Shown: positions 21,521 to 32,200, numbered from the stretch's first letter. The stretch is 64,000 nucleotides of DNA from Pseudomonas benzenivorans (GCF_900100495.1 NZ_FNCT01000004.1:62001-126000), one strand, 5' to 3'. Made by a program: numbers and translations. Notes: a model not told the origin generated them from the letters alone.

Positions 21521-22456
21521 ATGCACGAGTTGATCCTGCACCATTACCCGACCTCGCCGTTTGCCGAGAAGGCCCGCCTGATGCTGGGCTTCAAGCAACT
21601 GTCCTGGCGCTCGGTGCTGATCCCGCCGGTCATGCCCAAGCCCGATCTGACTGCGCTGACCGGCGGCTACCGCAAGACCCCGGTGCTGCAGGTCGGCGCC
21701 GACATCTATTGCGATACCGCGCTGATCGCCCGCCGTCTGGAGGCGGAAAAAGCCACCCCGGTGCTGTTCCCCGAGGGGCAGGAGTTCAATGTCGCCAGCT
21801 TCGCCCAGTGGGCCGATTCGCTGGTGTTCCAGCATGCGGTGAGCCTGGTGTTCCAGCCCGAATCCATCGCCGCGCGTTTCGGCGCGCTGCCGCCGGAGTT
21901 CCTCAAGACCTTCATCGCCGACCGCAGCGCGCTGTTCAGCGGCGGCCAGGCCAGCCGCCTGCCGCTGGAACTGGCCCAGCACCAGTGGCCGAGCCTGATG
22001 GGCCGCCTGCAACAGCAGCTGGAGCGGGAGGAGGGCGACTTCCTGTTCGGTGAACCGTCGCTGGCGGACTTCGCCATGGCCCACCCGCTGTGGTTCCTGC
22101 GCGGCACGCCGGTCACCGCACCGCTGGTCGACGCCTACCCGGCGGTCGCTGCCTGGCTCGCCCGGGTGCTCGGCTTCGGTCATGGCTCGCTCAGCCAGAT
22201 GAGCGGCGAGGAGGCCATTGCGGTGGCGCGCGAGGCCAGTCCGGCGGCGCTGCCGGAGGACGCGCTGGTCGATCCGAATGGCTTCCAGGTTGGCCAGCGG
22301 GTGGCGATCGCCGCCATCGATTACGGCGTCGATGCGGTCGAGGGCGAGTTGCTCTTCAGCGGCCGCGAGGAGTTGATCCTGCGCCGCGAAGACCCGCGCG
22401 CCGGCACCCTGCATGTGCACTTCCCGCGTATCGGCTTCGCCATCAAGGCCCTGTAG
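21521..22456 (+). CDS. Glutathione S-transferase family protein
   Basis: A 311-residue cytosolic protein. The N-terminal thioredoxin-fold GST domain is seen in LILHHYPTSPFAEKARLML (Ser likely contacting glutathione), the cis-Pro region RKTPVLQVGADIYCDTALIARRLE, and then an all-helical C-terminal domain with FGEPSLADFAMAHPLWFL. The tail after about residue 230 (VDPNGFQVGQRVAIAAIDYG...) is an added beta-rich region beyond a usual GST of about 220 residues. Ribosome site CGGAG upstream. Substrate unknown. Confidence 0.85.
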   Translation: MHELILHHYPTSPFAEKARLMLGFKQLSWRSVLIPPVMPKPDLTALTGGYRKTPVLQVGADIYCDTALIARRLEAEKATPVLFPEGQEFNVASFAQWADSLVFQHAVSLVFQPESIAARFGALPPEFLKTFIADRSALFSGGQASRLPLELAQHQWPSLMGRLQQQLEREEGDFLFGEPSLADFAMAHPLWFLRGTPVTAPLVDAYPAVAAWLARVLGFGHGSLSQMSGEEAIAVAREASPAALPEDALVDPNGFQVGQRVAIAAIDYGVDAVEGELLFSGREELILRREDPRAGTLHVHFPRIGFAIKAL

Positions 22457-22499
22457 CGCGGCGCCCTTGGCCGATTCGGCGCGGGCGCGGATCGCGCTG

Positions 22500-22817
22500 T
22501 CAGAAGGCGGCGCGCATGGCCCGCGGGTCGTAGCCATGGATGAGGGTGCCCCTGACGTCGAGCAGCGGCACGCCACGGCCGCCCAGCGCCTGGAACTCGG
22601 CCTGGCCGGCGGGGCTCTTTTCGATGTCGACTTCGCGGTAGGCGATGTCCTCTTCGGCGAGCAGGACCCGGGTTTTCGCGCAGTAGCCGCACCACTGCGT
22701 GGCATACAGGATCACCTCGCCGTGGCCGCTGGCCTGCGCCGGGCCGAGCCAGCGTTGCACGGTGTCCCAGTGCTGGTAGAGCGCCAGTGCGGTGAGCAGC
22801 AGGAGGAGCTTCTTCAT
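22500..22817 (-). CDS. Membrane-anchored glutaredoxin-like protein
   Basis: A 105-residue thiol-disulfide protein. An N-terminal hydrophobic segment (MKKLLLLLTALALYQHW) is followed by a glutaredoxin domain: VILYATQWCGYCAKTRVLL with the redox pair CGYC, then DIAYREVDIEKSPAG, GGRGVPLLDVRG (cis-Pro loop) and HGYDP. The segment may be a signal peptide or an anchor, placing the redox domain in the periplasm or at the membrane. ATG at 22817 with AAGGAA upstream is preferred to an ATG 20 codons earlier. Confidence 0.85.
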   Translation of the reverse strand: MKKLLLLLTALALYQHWDTVQRWLGPAQASGHGEVILYATQWCGYCAKTRVLLAEEDIAYREVDIEKSPAGQAEFQALGGRGVPLLDVRGTLIHGYDPRAMRAAF

Positions 22818-22884
22818 CGGCGTTCCTTGGCCTCGGTCGAATGTCTGATGATGCTCGTCGTGGTCGAGCGGCGGCAAGTGCGGC

Positions 22885-23703
22885 TCACCGCCGCTCCAGG
22901 TCGGCTGCGCTGAATGGCGCGGGACGAGCGGGCCAGTCCAGCTGCAAACGCTCGAACTCGCGCGCCAGCAGGCTGGCCACCAGCCAGTCGCGCAGCCAGC
23001 GGTGCTCGGCGGGGATCACGTACCAGGGCGCGGATTCGGCGTGACTGGCGGCCAGCAGCTCGCTCCAGCGTTGCTGGCGCAGGTCGTATTCGCGGTAGGT
23101 CTGCAGGTCGCTGGGCCGCAGCTTCCAGCGTTTTTCCGGCTGTTGCAGGCGCTGCAGCAGGCGCTGCTTCTGCTCGTCGCGGGATATCTGCAAGAAGCAC
23201 TTGAGCGGCTGGACGTGCGCGGCGCCCAGGCCCGCCTCGAAGGCCAGCAACCGGTCGAGGCGCGCGGGCAGTTCGGCCTCGTCGCACAGACCGTCCAGCG
23301 GGTCGCTGATCAGGCCCTCGTAGTAACTGCGGTTGAACACTCCGAGCAGACCGGGGGCGGGCAGGCTGCGCTGGTAACGCCAGAGAAAATCGTGCCGCCG
23401 CTCGCCGGCATCGGGCTGCTTGAAGCTGTGCACGCGCAGGCCTTGCGGGTCGAAGGCGTTGAGTACGCGGCGGATCACGCCGTCCTTGCCGGCGCAGTCA
23501 TGCCCCTGCAGCACCAGCAGCAGGGCCTCCCGGTGGTTGGCCCAGAGCCGGCGCTGCTGGTCGTTGAGCCAGGCGCGCAGCTCGGCCAGGGCCAGTTGCG
23601 CGCTGTGCTTGTCCAGGCCGAAGTCGCGCGCCGGATCCTTGGCCAAGGGCGCCCGGGGATCGCACAGACAGTCGTCGAGGATGCGCTCGGGCAGGCGTGA
23701 CAT
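22885..23703 (-). CDS. PPK2 family polyphosphate kinase
   Basis: A 272-residue PPK2-type enzyme that transfers phosphate between polyphosphate and a nucleoside mono- or diphosphate in the cytoplasm. The Walker A reads GHDCAGKDG (residues 67-75), followed by VIRRVLNAFDPQGLRVHSFKQP. The lid and Walker B areas include FLWRYQRSLPAPG and NRSYYEGL. The usual NRSHYED-like motif is altered to NRSYYEG, so activity or nucleotide choice may differ. It ends in a short polar tail. It lies 10 nt downstream of ndpA on the same strand. Confidence 0.82.
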   Translation of the reverse strand: MSRLPERILDDCLCDPRAPLAKDPARDFGLDKHSAQLALAELRAWLNDQQRRLWANHREALLLVLQGHDCAGKDGVIRRVLNAFDPQGLRVHSFKQPDAGERRHDFLWRYQRSLPAPGLLGVFNRSYYEGLISDPLDGLCDEAELPARLDRLLAFEAGLGAAHVQPLKCFLQISRDEQKQRLLQRLQQPEKRWKLRPSDLQTYREYDLRQQRWSELLAASHAESAPWYVIPAEHRWLRDWLVASLLAREFERLQLDWPARPAPFSAADLERR

Positions 23704-23713
23704 GGCGAATGCC

Positions 23714-24721
23714 TCAGTCTTTGCGGCGTTTCAATTGATCGGTCAGCTGGGTCGGCAGGTTGCGGATGATCAGGGTGTCCTGGGTCTCGTCGTACTCGAT
23801 CTTCGAGCCGAGCAGGTGCGCCTCGAAGCTGATCGACAGGCCCTCAGCGCGGCCGGTGAAGCGGCGGAACTGGCTGAGCGTGCGCTTGTCGGCGGGGATC
23901 TCCGGCGACAGGCCGTAGTCCTTGTTGCGGATGTGCTCGTAGAACGCCCGCGGACGCTCCTCGTCGATCAGCCCGGAGAGTTCCTGCAGGCCCATCGGCT
24001 CGCCCAGCTTGGCCTGGCTGCTGGCGTAGTCGACCAGGGTCTTGGTCTTCTCGCGGGCGGCCTCTTCCGGCAGGTCCTCGCTCTCGACGAAGTCGCTGAA
24101 GGCCTTGAGCAGGGTGCGGGTCTCGCCCGGGCCGTCGACGCCTTCCTGGCAGCCGATGAAGTCGCGGAAGTACTCCGAGACCTTCTTGCCGTTCTTGCCC
24201 TTGATGAAGGAGATGTACTGCTTGGAATTGGCGTTGTTCTGCCATTCGGAAATGTTGATCCGCGCCGCCAGGTGCAGCTGGCCGAGGTCCAGGTGCTTGG
24301 CCGGGGTCACGTCCAGCGCCTCGTTCACCGCCACGCCTTCGCTGTGATGCAGCAGGGCGATCGCCAGGTAGTCGGTCATGCCCTGCTGGTAGTGGGCCAG
24401 CAGCACGTGGCCGCCGGTGGACAGGTTGGATTCCTCCATCAGCTTCTGCAGGTGCTCGACCGCCTGGCGGCTGAAGGCGGTGAAGTCCCGGCCGTCGTCG
24501 AGGTAATCCCTCAGCCAGCCGCTGAACGGGTAGGCGCCGGACTCGCCGTGGAACAGGCCCCAGGCCTTGCCCTGCTTGGCGTTGTAGCTCTCGTTGAGGT
24601 CGGCGAGCAGGTTCTCGATGGCCTGCGAGGCGCCCAGCTCGCTGTCGCGGGCATGCAGCACGGCGGGGGTGCCGTCGGGTTTCTTGTCGATCAGGTGGAC
24701 GATGCAATGGCGGATCGGCAT
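23714..24721 (-). CDS. ndpA: Nucleoid-associated protein NdpA (YejK)
   Basis: A 335-residue NdpA/YejK family protein that associates with the nucleoid. Family features are the start [93 protein letters not shown] and a basic end. Length is normal for the family. It is followed by the PPK2 gene 10 nt later. Molecular function beyond DNA association is not settled. Confidence 0.92.
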   Translation of the reverse strand: MPIRHCIVHLIDKKPDGTPAVLHARDSELGASQAIENLLADLNESYNAKQGKAWGLFHGESGAYPFSGWLRDYLDDGRDFTAFSRQAVEHLQKLMEESNLSTGGHVLLAHYQQGMTDYLAIALLHHSEGVAVNEALDVTPAKHLDLGQLHLAARINISEWQNNANSKQYISFIKGKNGKKVSEYFRDFIGCQEGVDGPGETRTLLKAFSDFVESEDLPEEAAREKTKTLVDYASSQAKLGEPMGLQELSGLIDEERPRAFYEHIRNKDYGLSPEIPADKRTLSQFRRFTGRAEGLSISFEAHLLGSKIEYDETQDTLIIRNLPTQLTDQLKRRKD

Positions 24722-24763
24722 GGGCGGTCTCTTGGCAGGCGTAAACGGTAAATGCCGCGCAGT

Positions 24764-26107
24764 TTACCCGACTGGCCCGGCCTGGGTCGCCCGTCGCCGC
24801 TGCAAGGCCTGCAAGCGCTCGATCACGTAGCGCAGGTGCACGTGCAGTTCGTACAGCTCGTTGGAGTAGGACAGCGGCACCTCGACCTTGGCCAGCTTGT
24901 CTTCCAGCTGCTCCAGGCGCTCGACCTCGGCGTCCAGGCGCTCCGGCAGGGTGCCGGCGTCCAGTTGCCGGTCGATCTCGCGCAGGTACCTGTACCAGCG
25001 GTAGATGCGCGCGCGAATGCGCCAGCGATAGAGCGGGCCGACCGCCTTGAGCAGCGGGATCAGCACCACGATCAGCGGGATCAGCAGGATGATGTAGCGA
25101 TCGGCCAGCGAGGCGATGCGAAACGGCAGGTAGCGCTGCAGCAGTGGCAGGCCCTTGCTGTAATAGTGCTCGGCGTCGCCGGACAGGGCGAAGGTGCGCG
25201 GCTCGGCGCTGGGGAAGGCGCCGGCCTTGTCCAGCAGGCTGCCGTTCTTCATCACTGCGCGGCTGGCCTCGAGGAACAGCGGCACCAGGCCGGGGTGGAA
25301 GTCCTGGTTGATCACCAGGGTGGCCACCGGCGAGAGGGTCACGGTGTCGCGCTCCGGGGCATTGCGGCCGAGGTCGAGCAGGCCCTCGCCGACGGTGACG
25401 CGGTTGAAGAACGGCAGGCGCGCCTCGTAGGCCGCGGCGCGGCGGAAATTGGCCAGGGCCAGCCCGGGATCGGCCGCCAGCTGCTGCACCAGGCGGTTTT
25501 CCGCCGGGCCGACGAAGAACGCGGCGTCCAGCTCGCCGGCCAGCAGCGCCGTCGCCGCCTTGCCGCCGCCGAGGCTCTGCCAGCCCGCGGGGTAATCGGC
25601 GGGCAGGATGGCATTGGCGCCGAGGATGGCCTCGCTGGCCGCGCGCGTGCCGCTGCCGTCGCCGCCCAGGGCCAGGCGCAGCGGCAGCAGATCGGCGATG
25701 CGGTCGAGGCTGAGCGCCTTGCGGTAGAACAGCCACAGCGGCTCCTGGTAGACCCCGCCGAGGCTGTGGAGGCGGGCGCTGTCCTGCGCTTCCAGCTGAC
25801 GCTCCAGGCCGCTCTGCACCAGGGCGATCTGCACCTCGGGCGCGTCCGCCAGCAGGCGCTGCAGGTTGTCCCGCGAGCCGGCGCTGGGCACCAGGGTCAG
25901 CGCGAAGCCTTCCTTGGCCAGCTCCGCCTTCAGCCGTTCGGCGAACAACCGGTAGGCGCCGCCCTCTGCGCCGGTGGCCATGCGCGCGCTCATCGGTGGC
26001 GGCGGGGCGACGAAATAGAACACCGCGCCCACCAGGGCGGCCACCACCGGGACTATCCAGAGGTTGGCCAGGAGCATGATCTTCAGGTCTTTGAGCACGC
26101 GGCGCAT
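24764..26107 (-). CDS. Membrane-anchored TAXI family solute-binding protein
   Basis: A 447-residue protein. A first membrane helix lies at about residues 12-33 (MLLANLWIVPVVAALVGAVFYF). A periplasmic TAXI-type binding domain follows (ARMATGAEGGAYRLFAERL, ALVQSGLERQL, LALGGDGSGTRAASEAIL, ATALLAGELDAAFFVG). A second long hydrophobic stretch (YIILLIPLIVVLIPLLKAV) then leads to a cytoplasmic tail of about 90 residues that looks coiled coil (LDAEVERLEQLEDKLAKVE). Ordinary TAXI proteins are soluble partners of TRAP transporters, but no TRAP membrane genes lie nearby. A sensory or scaffold role is possible; this is inference. Confidence 0.85.
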   Translation of the reverse strand: MRRVLKDLKIMLLANLWIVPVVAALVGAVFYFVAPPPPMSARMATGAEGGAYRLFAERLKAELAKEGFALTLVPSAGSRDNLQRLLADAPEVQIALVQSGLERQLEAQDSARLHSLGGVYQEPLWLFYRKALSLDRIADLLPLRLALGGDGSGTRAASEAILGANAILPADYPAGWQSLGGGKAATALLAGELDAAFFVGPAENRLVQQLAADPGLALANFRRAAAYEARLPFFNRVTVGEGLLDLGRNAPERDTVTLSPVATLVINQDFHPGLVPLFLEASRAVMKNGSLLDKAGAFPSAEPRTFALSGDAEHYYSKGLPLLQRYLPFRIASLADRYIILLIPLIVVLIPLLKAVGPLYRWRIRARIYRWYRYLREIDRQLDAGTLPERLDAEVERLEQLEDKLAKVEVPLSYSNELYELHVHLRYVIERLQALQRRRATQAGPVG

Positions 26108-26177
26108 GGGGCATCCTTTCGGCGTTCTTTGCCCAAGGATAGAACCATGCGCCGCTCGCGGTCACCCCGCGGCGGTT

Positions 26178-27455
26178 CTACGGCGAGGACGGCGTCTCGC
26201 CCAGCGGCCGGCGAGCGCGCAGCGTGCGGGCGTAGTCGAGCAACCCCAGGACGCCGAGCAGGCCCAGGGCATACCAGGCGTCGCTGCCCAACATGATCAG
26301 TACCAGTGCGCAGAGCAGCGCGCTGAAGCCGGCCAGCCAGCGCCACAGGCCTTTGAGCAATAGCCAGCCGGCGGCCATGCTCAGCAGGTAGATGACCACG
26401 AAGTTGCCGTTGGCGTAGCGGATCAGGTCATCCACCGAGAGGTTCAGCAGGCCGACCAGGCTGGCGCACAGCGCGCAGCCCAACACCACCAGCAGCAGGG
26501 CGCGGCCCGGCACGCCATGGCGGTTGCGCCGGGCCAGGCTGGCCGGCAGCTTGCCCTCGTCGGCCAGGCTCCAGATCAGCCGGGCGAAGCCCTGGATATA
26601 CACGTTCATCGAGGCGAAGCAGGCCAGGTAGCCGACCAGCGCGCTGAGCCAGCGCGCCTGCTCGCCCAGCAGCAGGTCGAGCAGGCGCGGCAGCGAGGCG
26701 GCGTCCGTGTGCACGTTGCCGTAGGCGTTGAAACTCAGCACCGCCACCGAGCAGGCCCAGTACACCAGCCCGGCGAGCAGCACGCCGAGCAGCAGGGCGA
26801 GGGGGAAGTCGCGCTGCGGGCGCTTGAACTCCTCGCCCAGGTGGGTGAAGGCCTCGATGCCGACGAAGCACCAGAACATCACCCCCAGCGCCGCCGGCAG
26901 CGACTGCCAGGAACCCTCGAGCGGCGGCAGCAGCGGCTGGCTGGCAAGCGGCAGCTCGCCGACCCACCAGACCAGCGCGACGGTGCCTACTATGGCCACG
27001 GCGATCAGCCCCTGCACCAGGCCCGAGGCCTTGGCCGGACGCTGGCCGAGCAGCAGGATGGCGGCCAGGGTGGCGAGTTGGATCGCCAGCAGCGCGCCGC
27101 GCTCGAGGTCGAACAGCGCCTGCCAGAAGCCGCTGGCGATATTCAGCGCCGCCGGCAGGCCGACCGGCAGCACGGCGAGGAACAGCCAGGCGCTGAGGCG
27201 TTCCAGGCGCGGGCCGAAGGCGCGGCCGATCAGGTGCGGCGCACCGCCGGCGTGGGGGAAGTGACGGCCCAGCTGGGCGAAGGTGAAGGCCACCGGCAGG
27301 ACCAGGGCGATGAGGATCAGCCAGGCCCACAGCGAGGCCTGGCCGGCAGCGGTGGCGGCCAGGGCGGGGACGACGAATATCCCGGTGCCGAGCAGCGAGG
27401 TGCTGAGCAGGCCGATGCCCTGCAGCAGGCCGAGTTCTTGGTTGAGGCGGCTCAT
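26178..27455 (-). CDS. yjeH: YjeH-like amino-acid exporter (APC superfamily)
   Basis: A 425-residue inner-membrane transporter with about 12 hydrophobic segments. The N-terminus GLLQGIGLLSTSLLGTGIFVVPALAA is the APC helix 1 signature. FWCFVGIEAFTHLGEEFKRPQRDFP matches the YjeH group, which exports L-methionine and branched-chain amino acids. ATG at 27455 (MSRLNQEL) is chosen over an ATG 12 codons upstream. It is divergent from an Lrp-family regulator, a frequent arrangement for amino-acid exporters. Substrate inferred from family. Confidence 0.85.
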   Translation of the reverse strand: MSRLNQELGLLQGIGLLSTSLLGTGIFVVPALAATAAGQASLWAWLILIALVLPVAFTFAQLGRHFPHAGGAPHLIGRAFGPRLERLSAWLFLAVLPVGLPAALNIASGFWQALFDLERGALLAIQLATLAAILLLGQRPAKASGLVQGLIAVAIVGTVALVWWVGELPLASQPLLPPLEGSWQSLPAALGVMFWCFVGIEAFTHLGEEFKRPQRDFPLALLLGVLLAGLVYWACSVAVLSFNAYGNVHTDAASLPRLLDLLLGEQARWLSALVGYLACFASMNVYIQGFARLIWSLADEGKLPASLARRNRHGVPGRALLLVVLGCALCASLVGLLNLSVDDLIRYANGNFVVIYLLSMAAGWLLLKGLWRWLAGFSALLCALVLIMLGSDAWYALGLLGVLGLLDYARTLRARRPLGETPSSP

Positions 27456-27593
27456 AGGGTATGCTCGTACGCTCCTTCGTGAAGCTGCCATGGTACGCCG
27501 GCGGCCGCCCTCGAGAAGCCGGCGAACTGTCGGCTTTGACCGGCGAACTGGCGGAAATGGCCGTCAACCTGTTTTGTTTGCGTGAGAGCCCCA

Positions 27594-28013
27594 GTGGACA
27601 AGTTCGATCAGCAGATACTCGCCCTGTTGCGCAGCGACGCCCGCCTGGCCGTGAGCCAGATCGCCCGTGAAATCAACCTGTCGCGCTCGGCAGTGAGCGA
27701 GCGCATTCGCCAGCTGGAATTGGCCGGCATCATCAAGGGCTATCACGCCCAGGTCGCCGAGCCGGCCAATGCCGCGATCAAGGCCTATCTGGAGCTGTTC
27801 TACCAGGGCGGGCGCTGCGAGAACTACGTCGAGCGCATGCGTAGCTTCAGCGAGGTGCGCCGTTGCAGCGGCATCAGCGGCGAGACCGACATGCTGGTGT
27901 ACATCGAGGCGCCGTCGATGGAGCGCTTCAGCGAGATTCGCGGGCAGATCGAAAACTTCCCCGGCATGCAGAAGGTCAAGACCCATATGGTGGTCAAGGA
28001 TTGGGCGTTTTGA
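27594..28013 (+). CDS. Lrp/AsnC family transcriptional regulator
   Basis: A 139-residue regulator. The N-terminal helix-turn-helix covers about residues 5-55 (FDQQILALLRSDARL, SQIAREINLSRSAVSERIRQL, IIKGYHAQV). The C-terminal RAM/AsnC ligand-binding domain runs from about 65 to 135 (AIKAYLELFYQGG, CSGISGETDMLVYIEA). GTG at 27594 is preferred, since Lrp proteins commonly begin xDKFDxxIL; a GTG four codons earlier is possible. It faces the YjeH-like exporter and is followed 8 nt later by sbcD. It probably controls the exporter in response to an amino acid. Confidence 0.9.
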   Translation: MDKFDQQILALLRSDARLAVSQIAREINLSRSAVSERIRQLELAGIIKGYHAQVAEPANAAIKAYLELFYQGGRCENYVERMRSFSEVRRCSGISGETDMLVYIEAPSMERFSEIRGQIENFPGMQKVKTHMVVKDWAF

Positions 28014-28021
28014 GCCGGCCC

Positions 28022-29242
28022 ATGCGCATCCTCCACACCTCCGACTGGCACCTCGGCCAGCACTTCATGGGCAAGACCCGCCAGGCCGAGCACCAGGCCT
28101 TCTGCGCCTGGCTGATCGAGCAGGTGCGCATGCATCAGGTCGACGCGCTGCTGATCGCCGGCGATGTGTTCGACACCGGCGCGCCGCCCAGCTACGCCCG
28201 TGAGCAGTACAACCGCTTTATCGTCGAGCTGCGCGGCACGGGCTGCGCGCTGGTGGTGCTCGGCGGCAACCACGACTCGGTGGCCATGCTCGGCGAGAGC
28301 AAGATCCTGCTGGCGCAGCTGGATACCCGGGTGATTCCCGGCGTGGCCGAGAACCTGGCCGAGCAAGTGTTGCTGCTGCATGACCGCGCGGGCCAGCCCG
28401 GCGCCATCCTCTGCGGCATCCCCTTTATCCGCCCGCGCGACGTGCTGCAAAGCCAGGCCGGGCAGAGCGCGCAGGACAAGCAACTGTCGCTGCAGCAGGC
28501 GATCCAGCAGCACTACCAGGATCTGTACACCCTGGCCGAAGCCAAGCGCGAGGAGCTGGGCGGCGACTTGCCGATCATCGCCACGGGCCACCTGACTACG
28601 GTCGGCGCCAGTGCCAGCGACTCGGTGCGCGAGATCTACGTCGGCAGCCTGGAGGCCTTTCCCACCAGCGCCTTTCCGCCGGCCGCCTACATCGCCCTGG
28701 GGCATATCCACCGCCCGCAGATGGTCGGCGGCCTGGAGCATATCCGCTATTGCGGCTCGCCCATCCCCTTGAGTTTCGACGAGGCCAGACAGCAGAAGGA
28801 AGTGCTGCTGGTCGAGCTGGATGGCCAGGGTCTACGAGCGGTCAGCGCGCTGCCGGTACCGCGTTTCCAGCCGTTGCTGTCCGTGCGCGGCTCGCTCAAG
28901 GAGCTGCAGACGGCGATTGCCGAGGCGGCCGCGCAGGGCAGCGCCGAGCTGCCGGTGTGGCTGGAGGTGCAGGTGGGTACCGACGATTACCTGAGCGACC
29001 TGCAACTGCGCATCGCCGCGCTGTGCGAGGGCCTGCCGGTCGAGGTGCTGCGCATCCGCCGCGAGCGTGGCACCGCCAGCGCCAGCCTGCAGGGCCAGGC
29101 CCGGGAAACCCTGGACGAGCTGAGCGTGGAGCAGGTATTCGCCCAACGCCTGGCCAGCGAGACCCTGGATGCAGCCGAGCAGGCGCGCCTGCTGGCCTTG
29201 TACCGGCAGGTGGTCGGCGAGCTGCGCGAGGGCCAGGCATGA
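28022..29242 (+). CDS. sbcD: Exonuclease subunit SbcD
   Basis: A 406-residue Mre11-type nuclease. With SbcC it cleaves hairpins and processes double-strand DNA ends. Phosphoesterase motifs run in order: [43 protein letters not shown] and ALGHIHRPQ, giving the two-metal site. A C-terminal capping region follows after about residue 280. It begins 8 nt after the Lrp gene and its TGA overlaps the ATG of sbcC by four bases, so the nuclease subunits are translationally coupled. Confidence 0.93.
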   Translation: MRILHTSDWHLGQHFMGKTRQAEHQAFCAWLIEQVRMHQVDALLIAGDVFDTGAPPSYAREQYNRFIVELRGTGCALVVLGGNHDSVAMLGESKILLAQLDTRVIPGVAENLAEQVLLLHDRAGQPGAILCGIPFIRPRDVLQSQAGQSAQDKQLSLQQAIQQHYQDLYTLAEAKREELGGDLPIIATGHLTTVGASASDSVREIYVGSLEAFPTSAFPPAAYIALGHIHRPQMVGGLEHIRYCGSPIPLSFDEARQQKEVLLVELDGQGLRAVSALPVPRFQPLLSVRGSLKELQTAIAEAAAQGSAELPVWLEVQVGTDDYLSDLQLRIAALCEGLPVEVLRIRRERGTASASLQGQARETLDELSVEQVFAQRLASETLDAAEQARLLALYRQVVGELREGQA

Positions 29243-32200
29243 AGATCCTCAGCCTGCGCCTGAAGAACCTCAACTCGCTGAAGGGCGAATGGAAGATCGA
29301 TTTCACCGCCGAGCCGTTCAAGGACAACGGCCTGTTCGCCATCACCGGGCCGACCGGCGCCGGCAAGACCACCCTGCTCGACGCCATCTGCCTGGCCCTG
29401 TACCACCGCACGCCGCGCATGAACAGCGTGTCGGCCAGCGCCAACGAGCTGATGACCCGGCATACCGGCGACTGCCTGGCCGAGGTCGAGTTCGAGGTCA
29501 AGGGCGCACGCTACCGCGCCTTCTGGAGCCAGCGCCGCGCCCGCGACAAGGCCGATGGCGCGCTGCAGGCGCCCAAGGTGGAGCTGGCCGCGGCGGACGG
29601 GCAGATCCTCACCGACAAGATCAACGAGAAGCTGCGCGAGACCGAGCGCCTCACCGGCCTGGACTTCGAGCGCTTCACCAAGTCCATGCTGCTGGCCCAG
29701 GGCGGTTTCGCCGCCTTCCTCGAGGCGGGTGCCAACCAGCGCGCCGAACTGCTGGAAGAGCTGACCGGCACCGACATCTACGGGCAGATCTCCCAGCGGG
29801 TGTTCGAGCAGACCCGCGAGGTCAAGGTTGCCCTCGACCAGCTGCGCGCCAGGGCCGAAGGCGTCGAGCTGCTGACGGAAGAGCAACGCAGCGAACTGCA
29901 GGGCGAAGCCGAACGCCTGGGCGTCGAAGACAGCCGCCTGCATGCCGAGCAGGCCGAATTGCAGCGCCAGCGCCAATGGCGCGACGACCTGGCCAAGGCG
30001 CACAGCCAGCAGCAAGGCGCCACCGTCGCCGAGCAGCACGCGCAAGAGCAATTGCAGGCTGCCCAGGCGCAGTTGGCGCAACTGGCCGCCAGCGAACCGG
30101 CCGCCAGGTTGCAGCCGATCCATCGCGACTGGCAGCAGGCGCAGCAGGCCGTGCGCCAGAGCGAGCAGGCCTTGCAGCAGACCCGGGCCGAGCAGCAGCA
30201 GGCCGCCCAGCGCATCGGCGAATGCCTGTGGCAGGCCCATCAGTTCAGCCAGCAACTGCTCGGCGAGCGGCAGCAGGCGCGCGACCGCCTGGCCGCACAG
30301 CGCCAGCAACTGGAATCTCGTCTGGCCGAGCAGGCGCAACACGGCCGGCTCGGTGAGCAACTGGGTGCCTGGCGCAGCCAGTTCGCGGCGCGCCAGCAGT
30401 TGGCCGCGGACCTCGACCAGCTCGGCAGTCGGAAACAGCAGGCCGAGCAGGCAGCACAAGCGCTCAAGGCCCAGCAGACGCAGCAAACCGCGCAGCTAAG
30501 TGGCGAGCAGGCTCGGCTGCTCGAGGCGCAGCGGGCGGAAGGCGAGCAACAGCGGCAACTCGATGGCCTGCTGGCCGGACGCAGCGAAGCCGCCCTGCGC
30601 GAGCGTTGGCAACTGCTGCACCGCCACAGCGGCTTGCTGGTCCAGCTCAAGCAGCTGGCCGCCAGTCGTCAGCAACTGGCCGAACAGCAGGCGCAGCTGG
30701 ACGTCACACTGAGCGAGTTGCACGGCCAGCACGCCGCCAAGGATGCCGAGGTGACGGCCCTGCGCGTGCGCTACAAGGAGGTGCAGCAGCAGGTGCGCGA
30801 CCAGGAAAAACTGCTGGCGCAGGAACAGCGCATCCAGGACCTGGAAAGCTATCGCGCCCAGTTGCAGGAGGGCGAAGCCTGCCCGCTGTGCGGCTCCCAC
30901 CAGCACCCGGCGATTGCCGCCTACCAGGCGCTGGACGTGTCCGCCACCCAGCAGACCCTGCTGGCGAAGAAGGCCGAGCTGGAGACCCTGAGCGGCAGCG
31001 GTCAGCGCCTGGCCAGCGAACTGGCGACCCTGGCCAGCCAGCTCGAACAGCACCGGCAGCAGCTGCAACGCAGCCAGCAGGAGCACAGTCAGCAGGGCGA
31101 ACGCTGGCAACAGTTGACCGCGCAGCTCGGCAGCGCGCTGGCCGATGCGGCGGCCCTGGCCGAATACGAACGGCAGCAGGCGGCCGAGCTGGACGCAATC
31201 CAGCGCAGCCTCGAGCAACTCGATCGCCTGAAAACCGCTTACGAAGGTGCGCGCACGACGCGTCAGCAACTCGAACAGAGCTGCGCCGCCGTGCAGCAAC
31301 AGCAGGCTCTGGCCAGCCAGCAGTTGCAGCATCAGGACAGCCAGCTGGCGGAATTCGCCACCCGCCTCGAGCAGTTGCAGCGCCAGCGCAGCGAACACGA
31401 CCGCAGCCTGAGCGAGGAACTGGCCGCATTCGGCTACAGCCTGCCGAGCGACGGCCCCGCCTGGCTGCGCGAGCGCGAAGTCGAATGGCAGGGCTGGCAG
31501 CAGGCACAACAGCAGCGTCAGCAACTGGAGGGCGAGCAGCGCGAACTGGAACACGCCCTCGGTGTCGCCCGCGAACTGCACGGCAACTGGCAGCAGCGCT
31601 GGGCAGCATTGCAGCAGGCCGAGCCGGCGGCACTGGCGGCGGTCGCCGATCCGTTGGCCGCCCTGCAGCAAGCCGAGGCGCAGCTAAGCCAGGAGCACGG
31701 TCGTCAGCAGCAGTTGCAGGGCACCCAACAGACCCAGGCGCAGCGGCTGAGCCAGGATCAGCACGACCTGCAGGCCAGAGCGCAGCAGTGGGCGGCGGCC
31801 CTGGCCGCCAGCCCGTTCGGCGACGAGGGCGCCTTCCAGGCCGCGCTGCTCGACGAGCCGCAGCGCAGTGCGCTGATCCAGCTCAAGCAACGCCTGGACA
31901 AGTCCCTGGCCGAGGCCCAAGCGCTGAAAACCGCCGCCGACCGGCAGTTGGCCGCCTTGCAGGCCAACCCGGCCAGCGAACTCGAGCGCGAGCAGCTCGA
32001 AGAGCGCCTGCAGCGGCTCGGCGCCGAGCTGAAGACCCTGACCCAGCGCCAGGGCGAGATCCGTGCACAACTGCAGGGCGACGAGGCACGGCGCCTGAGC
32101 CAGCAGGCGCTGTTCGCGGGGATCAAAGCCCAGCAGGGCGAGTACGAGCTGTGGCAGCAGCTCAACAGCCTGATCGGCTCGGCCGACGGCGCCAAGTACC

